From Nectonema munidae (Eukaryota > Nematomorpha > Nectonematoida > Nectonematidae): a stretch of DNA of 64,000 bases. This document shows, one piece after another, positions 11,008-23,000 of the stretch. The stretch lies in contig JAUIRK010000097.1 of NCBI GenBank assembly GCA_030549495.1, positions 591,001-655,000 of the forward strand, in the 5' to 3' direction. The notes under the pieces were generated by a model that ran no database searches, was not told the DNA's origin, and saw only the letters and a list, made by a program, of their open reading frames with translations. Both the position numbers and the translations under genes were made by a program. Positions within the stretch are counted from its first letter, which is position 1, and every line of letters begins with the position of its first letter.

Positions 11008-14000
11008 GTATATCCTTTTTATATGAATTTATTGTACACGTTGAAAGGGTTTATTGTATCATCGTTTGTGGAAATTACTTTAAGGAACAGGAGCTAAACT
11101 TAAAAAAATAATAGAATTACTAACTTCTTAGCTTTAACATTCAAGTTGCTCATTAAGATTCACATTTTGGATATATAATCCTCCTATATATTTATTGGCT
11201 TATCTGTGCACTAGGGCAAAGTGCTTTCCAAAATTGAATTCTACAAGGGTAAAATTATTGATCTTAAATTTAACTTTTTAAACGTAGGTTAAGAACTTTT
11301 TATACATTTTATTTGCTTGACGATATCTCAGAATGTAAATACAAAGACAAAAAAGAACAGAAAAACGTCGAAAAGTAATCATTATAAACAGGGATTTCTT
11401 GTGTACCGTGATATGATTAAAAACTTGTGTTTGTTTAAAAAACACATTTTTACACATTTGGCAACTTTTTTGCCAATATAACCCTGTTTTCAGAATGGGG
11501 TTTCCTGACACTCTCATTAGGCTACCACTGGATGTTGTTTTTTTGAACTTTGCTCCTCATAAGTAGTGCACGATGACCTTACTTCTGAAATACTAATATC
11601 ATAGATTGTAATTAATGACAGTATAATATAACCAAATCCGAAATCATACCTTTTTGTCTTTATATAAATAGGATAAATAATCTGAAAACTCAAACCTATT
11701 TTCATAAACGAAGACAGCCATTTATTGACGCTTGAAACAACTTTTTGGAGTATAATCACTAATCTATTGAATGTTGTTTGTGGAAAAGACGTTTTTAGTG
11801 AAGATAGATTGTAATTGAATACTTTTTTGAATCTAAAAAAGTATGATCAATCTTCACAGTGAGCAAAGGTCTTAAGTATTCACTTAGTCGACTAATTATA
11901 GCGTACCTTTGTGTAGTAAGTGGGTTCAGTTCAAACCTGAAACTTCGCATAAAAGTCATTAAGTTCTTAGATATCGACGCTTATTGGGCATGACGGTGAG
12001 TTATGTAATGCACATCATCATTTCTACAAAGTTTAAGAACAACGTCTAAATTTAACTTATCTATCTTCAGATTTAAAGGCGAAAACTTTGATTGTTGCAT
12101 AATAAGATTTTGGCAGAACGTATCTGTGCTTTTTTTATCAATATTTTTTGCCTTTAAAACTTAATACAATACAACTCCCAAATTAGTGTTATTTTTCAAA
12201 AATTGATTATATCTTCCTTTCATTTTCTTATTCATCTCTGAAAATGAGTAAAAGCAATGTGAGGTGCACGTCATTCAAAATTCTGAAAAAGTGTAGCGTG
12301 CACTTAAAGTAAAATTAAAAGTAATGTGAAATGACCTTTTCCCTTTTCTAGTAGATTCTCTCGAAAAGCTGTGGGCAGGACATACAACGTAATTAGTTTA
12401 TATTTTTAGATTATTTATCAATGTTATATTTTCGCTGACTTACTAGATCCGTGATTCCCAATTTTCTTTCAATGATCACGCCATTTCATCTTCATCAAAA
12501 TGTTTACCACCTCACGAGAAAAAGAAACCAAGTTCTTATTAAATTCATCATTTCATCAAAGATAAAAACTAAATGATTTAAAGGTTAATTAGTAGAAGCT
12601 CCAGTAAATTTTACTTTTAATAGAGTTATGCATTTCTACACATCTTCTTCAAAATATGTATTTGCTTTATCAAAGCATGTGTGTGTGTGTCTTCTTCCGA
12701 TATAAGTAAATGGTGTCTTTTTAAATCATTTGGGTGTAAGGATCAAACCCACTCAGATAATAACTTAATTTAATTGGATAATTATTTAATCCTTAGTAGA
12801 TCATAGATAACTGCTGAATAATCTTTTGTGGGTGCGAACAAGGTTCGGATATCATTCTAGTTCAGTGAAAAGTTTGGGTTCAAACTAGAGTTGTACTTAG
12901 ATCGTTTAATAGAGGTGGTGGTTAAATGAGGTTTGGCGCTGTATAATGTATATAAGATATTGATGAGAAATAATTGAAAATTTGGTATTTAAAGCCTGAG
13001 TTTTCAGTTTGTTCCCTTTTTTCTTATTAATGATCAAAAACAAATAGTTCTAGTTATGGGGGCTTCAAATTTTTTCTTCATAGGGGGGGGGGTCTATTTA
13101 ATCATTTTCAATACCATATCTTACAATAAATGAAGTTTTCCTATTTTGAAAAGAAATTTTTGTTAATGCATAAAAATTTTAAATTTTTATTGAAATACCT
13201 TAACAATACATATGGAAACAGAAAGGCTTTACATCCATTCCTCCTCTTCGCTGAATCCACCGAGATATCACGACGATTGTTCGGTAGATATATCGAGTGT
13301 GCTAAGCCTTCTCTATCCATTTGGATATCAAACATGCAGAGTGCATACAAAAATGCCTTGCATAACGCGGATTCGCTTTCAATTCAAAAATTTGCATAAT
13401 GTAAAACAGCGCTATACCAGGTATTCCTCTATTTTTTTTTGTATTTTTTCATTTTGAATCTTAGAATAAAATTTTTTTTTAGAGGTTTTATGTTTTTTAC
13501 TTTGTATTGAGATTTATTTTATTTTTTAAAATTTTTTCAATCCAATCATGTGTTATGAAATTTGTTTATGGATAAAATTGGCTTATTTTTTTCCTGTGAG
13601 GCTTAACTCTTTTCTTTTTTTAATAGGCGAGATCAACAGGCAAAGATTTGTTCGACACGGTTTGCAAGATAATTGGCATTCGCGAAACTTGGTATTTTGG
13701 CTTGAGATACATCGACAGGCAGAGCTGTTTATCTTGGCTTGAATTTGATAAGAAGGTTAGAGTTCGATTTATTTAACTTTTTGAAAATCTTTAACGTCTT
13801 TTCACAAGCGATGGCACAACCAGGTTTTACTACTAGCTAGTGGGAGCAGGCAACTTTAAAAATGTAACAAAAAATAATTTCAAAACTGATTTTAGGATGA
13901 GCCTCTACGAAGCGAAATCACTCTTTTTAGCTGATTGTAAAACCGCATGTTTTCTGCTTGGATTAATATATATAATAATGTGTCTCTTTTTTTCAATTTT

Positions 14001-17000
14001 ATTATGTATTAGAAACAATTGCAAGCAATGGAACGACAAATCTGTATATTGTGGTATTTGCATCACAAACACAAACATTATCATATATTTCCGTAAAAGA
14101 ACCTTATCATGTAAAACTTCAAAAATTGAAATTCTTTTAAAGTATTTATACAAGATTTTTTCATTGAATATAATATGCCTGAAGAATTAATTTTTTTATC
14201 TTTCCAATATATCTAACAAATTAACTTCTGTTAAAATTGAAGCAGATAAATTGTGTTTTATATGCATGGTGGTAAAGATGAGTTTTCTTAAGATGAAGAC
14301 CTTTAAATGAAATAATTACGTCTGTTACATCAAAAAAAGAAAATTTATTGAAAACTAAATTTGCGCTATGTCTCTAGATAAAGGATCAGGAAGAGCGACT
14401 GCTACTCGTTCTCCGCCTCTAGCATATACTTTACTGGTTGCATCGGTTCAGTGTAAATTATTCGCCCTAAATTAATCGATACCCAAATTCACTGATGGGC
14501 AAATTCTTCGAGGGTAAATTGATCGATAAATAATTTTTTTCATTTTGTAAATTTTTACTATAATTTACCACCTTTATACTTTACAACCTGTGAAATTAAA
14601 AAAAATTAACTTATTTTTTAAATTACATAAATATTCTGTTTATAAATAATAATAATAATCTAACAAACCTATTCCCTATTTTTTTTGAATAAATTTTATC
14701 TTTAGAAAATTTTGTTAGAATTAATTTCATACTCACACAAATCGGAAAATATACATTTAAATAATTTATGCACAAATTTTTTATACAATTAAAAAACTAA
14801 AAATATAAAATGTTAACTTTTCGAAGAAAATAAATGATAAAATAAAAATTTTGGTTACATAAGTTCTAACGTATAAACATTATAAATTTTAGGAAAAGTA
14901 TATAAAAACGGTAAAATTTTGTCCACAAAACACCGTCTATGAATTTACCCTTCGGTGGATCTCTCCCTCGATGTATTAAAGGTGGATGAATATACAGGTA
15001 ACCGGTCACAACAGTTAGAGAAATGTCTAAATACCATACATTATACGGCTAGGATCACGATTTTCCCAAACATAAACTTAATGCCTAATGTTGATATTTT
15101 TAAATGGAATCTAGATTCAAATAAAATCTGATGCTCTTCCCTTTGTTAAATGATATTTTGATTTTTCTCTAGCGAGACTATTTTTGAAGGGTCCAATTAT
15201 GGCTACAGGCAGTGGCGGTTCTAGATTTTCAAAAATGAGGGGGCCAAACAAGGGCCAAGTTTTTAAATCGATAATTTTTTATAAATTTTGCAATTTACCA
15301 AATACATATGTTTTACTTTTTTTTTCTTTGAATTATTCCAATGAATTTTCATAATTTTTGAAAAATTTAACTTTTTTAGCTTTGTATTTCCAATCACTGA
15401 AACACTCCAAAAACAAAAATGTTTATTTATAAAAAAACAAATTTAAAATTTTCAATGCAGCTTAATTCGACGATTATCATGTTGACTATCAAATTCATTA
15501 ACAAAATTCTTTAGATTAATTTTTTCAGCTGATGTGGAGGGGCCAACATGGGGTCCAGCCAAAAAACTGAGGGGGGGGGGTTAGGATATTAGTCTTTATC
15601 GACTCCTCTAAAGTCTTATCGACGCTCAATTCTGCTAGGTATTGGCATATAGCAATTCTGCTAGAGTTGAGCGTCGATAAGACTTTAGAGGAGTCGATAA
15701 AGACTAATATCCTAACCCCTCCCCCCTCCAGTTTTTTGGCTGGACCCCATGTTGGGCAATACCACCGTTTTGAAAAAAATATGAGATGAAAGAATCATCT
15801 CTACTCTCTTTCACTCTTGATGTTTCAGATAAGTGATCATGACATTCCGAAAGATTCATGCTCCCAAAATTACTACCCTCTCCATCTCGACTTCCTGGTC
15901 CGATTCTTTCCCGAGAGTATGGGAGAGTTGATTCAGGAAATCACTACACACCTCTTCTTCCTTCAGATTAAGCAAGCGATTCTCAACGGAGAAATATACT
16001 CTCCTCCCAACATCGCCATTGTTCTCGCATCTTACGCTCTCCAAGCTAAGGTACCTTATGTTGATTTTATTCCTCACCCGTACACGCTACTCCATTTTGA
16101 TGTTCTATATTCCCTTTGAACGGAGTGAACATTAACACCGATCAATTTTATTAAAATTTGATCGAATTGGTCAATAATTAAATTTCGTCCTTTTCCAACT
16201 TATAATGCTTGGGGCAGAGCACTGCATCGTTACGGTTATGACCAGTTTACCGATGCGAGGTTTGGACGGCGGACGGGTATAACTTTAAAAAATGTCGCAA
16301 TAGACGGGTACGGGCCGATATGGGTTAAACAAATAACACAAGAGAAGGGTATTTGTGGGCTTTGTAAAATTTGATGTACATTTATCATAAAGTTCTACTG
16401 CACATATTATTCAACTGCAGGTCACAGTATCACACTGTGTGCTGCTTGCTTACGAATTTTTTTCCAAATAACACGCTATCACAAGCTCTTGTCAATGCAT
16501 ATACGCTGTGTTGTGCCTTGAAAATACTGCTTAGGACCCCACCATCTTCGTTATAAAGGATCTGATGTGTATAACTAGAGTTTATTAGTAGAATAAATTG
16601 AATTTAAAATGCTTCATATTTTTCATAAATATGTTCTCAACATCGTAACGATATCAACACTTACCAGTTAATTAGAAATTTGAAGTAGTTTTATATATTC
16701 ATTGTTTTATATGATACTTAAGTTTATGAGTTCTTACTCTCAGCAAAGCTCATTAAAATTACCTAAATGACTACAAAAGTGTATATAGACAGAGTATAGT
16801 ATCTTTTTCATTAAAAAAAATTAAAAATAGCTTTCAGCATTCAACAATATCTTTATTATAAATAAAAGATGCTTTATTTAGCAGCCTTCAACATGTGTTG
16901 TCTAAGTTCAAATTCATAGCAATTCGTGTTAATCTGTTGTATTGTTAGTACGATTGGCGTTTAGTTTGGATCTTTTTTACAATATTCAAAATATTTTACA

Positions 17001-20000
17001 CTAAGCTTTTGAGTTTAGAAGAAAATTTTATAAAATAATAAACTTATTTCCTAAACAAATACGAAAAAAGGATATTTTTACATCGGGATTATGACTAAAA
17101 TTTTAGCCTGCAATCGGGTTGAGGTGTTTAAATCGGTATAATCCCGCCAAAATCGTGATAATTGGCATGCATGCCAATCTAACTAACTAAATAGTCAATA
17201 ACTTAAATTAACGATTCTCTAATTAGCAACTAACGGAAAATACCGATAACCTTATCCAATCCAACTTTTCTACCACACAACTTTTTGCATTTTCTTTCTT
17301 TCTAGAATAAATTTCGGGATTTTGAATAATTGTTAAAATCTAGTTTTGTACTTTCTCTCAAACTAACATTGCTTTTATTTTACTTTGCTTAAAGCGTCCT
17401 TTTAAAAAAACATTTTGATCTTCTCTGTTCATCATGATTAGCAATTTTACGCTACCAAAATATCCCCAATAGGGTTTTTTGCATTTTTCCAAAAAATATT
17501 TTAACTTTAAAATGACCGACCTTTATATTTTTACCTTCTTACAAAAACACATTCATATTAGATAAAACGCCGTAATCATTTTAAGAAAAAAAAACTTTAT
17601 TTTTATTGGCGTTAGTTTAAAATTTCCTAATCATGCTGAAAAAGAAGCAAATAAAATTCTTTAACCCTTTGAGGCTTAGGGTGACACCGGTGTACCAAGA
17701 AATAATAATCGTCTGCTCAGTTTGATCTAATCCATTAGTCTGCATATCTGGAGCAAATGTCTTAAAATTTTCCTAACATACTACAAAACACAAGAAATAG
17801 GCTTTTTTTCTGAAAAAGGTACAAATTTTTTTTATATTAAAAATTACACAATACTTTTTTTTATAATAAATTTTCAGCTCTAACAAAGATATAGCTAAGC
17901 TTTTATTTAAATAAAAATTCTTAAAAGTAAAATTCAGGCTTTACCTTGGATAATAATCCAAAACGCCCGCCTAAACTGTCATCACTCAAGAGCACATATG
18001 ATTTTAACTTCGCTTCTTGTATTATAAATGTTTTAGCAACATCATTACAATTTTACAATCATCCATTTTCAAAATATAATTGAAGTTTGTAAATCAGTTA
18101 TAAATTTGCTCAAAATCCTAAAGTTGTAAAATAGCTATCCTAGCCCATGAAAACTGCTTAACTTCAAAGTTCTTACCTGTCAATTGGCCGATTTGAAAAA
18201 AAATGACAGTTTTGAGTATACATTGAATGAATCTTCCTAAGTCTAGTATTTATTATATGATTATATGTATTGCAAATTTTTTTACATTTAAATTGTGTTT
18301 TTCAATAAAAATTTATAATTTAGGTAAATTTTTGACTCATATCAATAAATCTCTCACCGGTCAATTCACCGGTATGGACTCTGTAGATATATTTTGATTT
18401 AGTGGTAAAATTAACCTTAACTGAAACATTTTGCCAATTCTAGTTTCTAAGAAACATTCATAAAATTAGACTTGTCGAGTATCTGTTGAAACGAATAAAA
18501 AACTTTTCTGTAGTAGTTACGCTATTTGACCGTAGTGCGCTTCATACGGTTAAAGCGACTCTTGCTTAAATTCCTTCTTTCTATTGATAAAAGGTTTTTG
18601 ATGCGTTTTATTATTTTAGTATTTTGTGTTGTGTCTATTCTTAGTATGGTGATTACAAGGAAACCTTCTATCAATGCAACATGATTGTGATCACCGCCGA
18701 GCTACCTTACAAAATGGTTGAGCAGTATGAAATGATGAACATCAAACAATGGCAAAGTGGAATTCAGATGTGGCACCAGCGCCATCTTGGACTAACACGG
18801 TAAGCAATCGCCTCGAAATGCTACTCATCACCAGTATCCCCAAATCCTTTATTATCATTTCCACACTCACCATCACCATCATACTCTCCAAAGCTCTTCA
18901 AGGGCGCTAAGATCATGGAGTTAGATAATGCTCTTTTTCTCTTAAAATTAGTCCATAAAAAATTAAATGATCTGTTTGTCGAACTTATATTCTAAGAAAG
19001 GAAAAACTCAGAAATATAACTTATAAAGTGTACTCGTTCCTAAAGATGGGGTAACTTTTCAAGGGTATGGGATTACCTGATTTCTATCATCTTTAGCTTT
19101 AAAAGTTTTGCTTCCATTTTAACAGCATATTGTGGACTAGGTCTTGTGGTATCGAATCACAGTATCTAAGCAACCTTACTCATGTTTCTTATATTAGCGA
19201 CTCTTACTGATTAGACACAAAGTAGACGATTTTGACTAATGCTTATTGAATTCCATAGGAGATTCCAGTTCGTCTCTGTTCCTCTACAGGAACAAAAACT
19301 CAAAATGGGTTAATACGATAAATATAGACTACGTTATAAAATTCAACTCTAAGAATTATTGGCAGTCAAAAATAACCAATCGTATTTAAATTTGTTTGAT
19401 TGACAGATCAAAAAATAATGAAATGTGTACATTATACTTAACGAAAATTTGTGCAAAATTGTCCCTTTGCCATTTAATCCTCATGTGACTTTTTTAGGTG
19501 TCAAAAAAGGTCCGACTATTCGGGGGTATCATTAATATTATAAATAATTTTCTTTTATATCAGAAGCAGGGACACCTTCTAATCCAGTGTTTGACAAACT
19601 TTTTTTTTACCAAAACGCCGACAAAATTTACCCTACCTACTAAAATTAACATTGTTTTATGATCAAACAATATGCATGGGTAAAAATAATGCCACACTAT
19701 TTTTAGTGAGAAGGATGCTATTGTTTCACACAAAAATTTGATCAATAGCCTGCTTAAATAATCACACCATTTCTGTAACTGATGAGAATAAAACGTTTTG
19801 TGGAGTGAAAAAGAAAAGTGGCAACCATTGATTTATTCCTAATTCACATTTATAAAAAAAACAAACATTATAGAGCATGGGATTCGTCTTCCTTAAGTTT
19901 TATCTTGGGTCCCAATGCCTATTCCTTCAAGTTTCCCTTATTTGATTAACATGTAATAATCTTTGGGCGCCTTTTGGTTCAAGTTCCTTTCTACGCCACT

Positions 20001-23000
20001 GTTCACCCATATCATCTTACCACTCTGGTTATTTTTATTATTATCATCACCAGCATGTCATTGGAGCGCCTCTTTTCTTCCCTCGAATATATCCTTTCTC
20101 ATTAATTTAACGCATATTCAATTTGTTCTATTTTGAGTACACTTATTCACATTTATTTCAGAGAAGAAGTGGAATGCCAATACCTAAGAGTCGTGCAAGA
20201 GTTGGAGATGTGTAGTGTTCAATACTTCAATATCTTTGTAACAATTCTTTCTTTACTTCTTTCGCCTTAAATGTCTCAACAATGTTGAGATTTGTATGCT
20301 ATATTTTTCGTTGGACACCGTTTCAGAAAATTGCTTCATGTCAACCATGACGTTAAAACAGTTAAATCGAATAGGGCCCAGCTTTTTGAAAATTATCCCC
20401 TACTTATCTTTTTCAATGAGTTTTCATGTAAATGAAAGCAGGTAATTTTATTTTATTGGGCATAATTTTATCATTTTCAAGGTAAAAGTAATAATTTTAT
20501 TTCTTTAACAAATATGCACATAAGGTGAAATAAAAGTGAAACTGCACACTTAATTTATTTGCCTTACTCTAAATTATGAACGAACGAAATTTATGAAACT
20601 ACTTGCGTTTCGAATATCAAGCTTTGAATACTACAGTACATAATACATAGTATAAACGAGTAAAAAAAAGAACATAGAAGCATCGATAAATAGATATGAA
20701 ATTAAGACATCTTGATGCAGAGATTAACTCAAGAGCCACATTATGTGGGAGTAGAGTCGATCTCACGGATTCTTGGGCGCCCAAATAATACTTATATGGG
20801 TCTGTTATTGCTTGACTTTCATATAGGCATCAACCAAATCAGCTTTTCGTCCATACTTTGTATCGATCTGTAAATGTCAGTTTATCTTCTAAGAATGTGA
20901 ATTTTTTTATCTCCGAGAGTGTATGTCCCATAATTTCACTGCAATATTTAATAAAAATGTTACAAAAATACATTAAAAAAATTTTTTTCTTAAATTTTTT
21001 CATATAGGTTAGTTTCAAAATTCATAAATTAGTCAAATATTTTTAAAATTTGATAAAATTTATATTACTTAATATTGCGGCCTTATTTGGGTTAAGCACA
21101 CTTTTCAAAGTTAAAATTAAATATTAGTAAAAAGTGTCTAAATTTTAGGTATGTTTTCATTTTTTGTCCGCGTTTCATTCAAATAAAGATTAATCTTCCA
21201 TAATGTAGAGATAGTTTTTTATATGAAAAGTCGAATTTATTTTTTGAATAAAATGTTTTCCAACTGAACATTCTTTATCGATGTAAACTTTTTGCAGAAT
21301 AAGAAGAAGACGGAGTTGTGGCTGGGAGTCACTCCCTTTGGCCTGAACATCTACGAAAAACACAACAAACTCGAACCAAAGGTCTCCTTCCTCTGGAACG
21401 AAATCAGGACCGTGTGCGTCGACGACAAAAAGTTTTCGATCAAGTTGTTGGACAAGGAAGCTTCGCACTTCATCTTCTTCTCAAACCAGACGCACACGAT
21501 GAAGTTGATTCTGGACTTGTGCATCGGGAATCACGACTTGTTTCTGCGCAGACGCCGTGAAGACTCCCTCGAAGTTCAGCAGATGAAGGCGCAAGCGAGG
21601 GAAGATTTGTTGCGGAGGGAGGCGGAGAAGGACGTCCTCATCAGGTACCATGATACTTTTTCCAATGCTTAAGCAGTCGTTTCTTTGTATTCCAAGTTTT
21701 GTGCTTATTTCCAAAATGCGTATTGAGGCGTAAGGAAAATAATTGACTCAAACTTCTGGTCTCTACCGCTGCTTTTGATATGTAAGTTTTTCAGTGTATC
21801 GGCGTCTAATGTCAATATCCATGTATTCGTATGTACGTCTAGATGTTTTTTTGTGTTAGGCGTGTATTAATACAAATAAATAGTAAAGTTTGTGTCAAAA
21901 ATGTCCAAAAATGTATATGTAAATGCATATATGTGCGATTGCGCTATCACTAAATTAGCACTAATGCTACATTAATCCTAACTCCGACAATAGGACAATG
22001 CCAACCATTATGCAAATTGAAGAAAAAATTTGAATAGTCAAAATCAGGGGTAGAGGGAGCGCTCGTTTCTTTGGATTAGAAGTTGTGTCGTTATTTCCTG
22101 AAGATCTATTGAGTCGGAAGAAAGATAATAATTAACTCGTACTTCCACAAATTTTACTATTCCAACTTCGACTTCATTTCTAATGAGACTCAGTTTGCAT
22201 TATAGTTATAATCATTCCCTTTGAGAACTATGTTACGCTTTACTTTATAACTATTTTTGTAATTTATTTTTATATATAATTTTTTCATTCAAAGACGCAG
22301 TACTAGAAAATGAAACAAAAGAATGCAAATTTTTATAAACAATTATGTGTTATTGTAAAATTATCTTGATTCTGACGGAGTCTGCACATTTTTGTTCACT
22401 CCAACACCAACAAGTTTTTAAACTATGGTGCCAATTTTTTGTCCTAAGTTTCCTAATTTTTTTTATCACAAAAAGCAAATTAATTAGGTCGGGGGGACTC
22501 CTCTTTGCAAGCAAGGCATGTCATATTTTTTTTCATAACACAAAATAAATATACGCGCGCACATCAAAAGACTAACCATAGGTATGTGGCGTAGTAACTT
22601 TCCTCAATCTTCTTTTTCACTCCAACTCCAACAAGTTTTTTAACTTTATAGTGCCAATTTTTTCTCCTAAGTTTCCTAATTTTTTTTATGACAATATGTC
22701 GGTGGTGACTCTTCTTTGTCTCCGTTGAGAATCGCTTGCTTAATCTGAAGAAAGAAGAGGTGTGTAGTCATTTCCTGAATAAACTCTCCCATACTCTCGG
22801 GAGAGAATCGGACCAGGAAGTTGAGATGGAGAGGGTAGTTTATTGGGAGCATGAATCTTTGGGAATGCCATGATCACTTATCTGAAACATCAAGAGACAA
22901 AAAGAGTAGAAATGATTCTTTCATCTCATATTTTTTTCAAAACGGCGGTATTGCCCAAAGACACAGGGCAATCTTTAGAGGCCCACCGTGGACTATATAA

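Larger units (their letters stand above)
13756..15828 (+). other. merlin intron 2, transposon-rich
   Basis: 2073 bp. It contains a hAT-like start near 15209 and a long palindrome at 15543-15755, listed separately. The last 73 bp before exon 3 recur inverted in intron 6. The rest is AT-rich without recognised features. Confidence 0.75.

Noticed and set aside
13840-14190. 116-codon open frame in merlin intron 2
   Set aside because: AT-driven composition, no conserved motif and no splice sites linking it to merlin frames.
21190-21714. Open frames on the minus strand and second plus frame over merlin exon 6
   Set aside because: Exon 6 matches merlin in one frame throughout; the others are by-products of its higher GC content.
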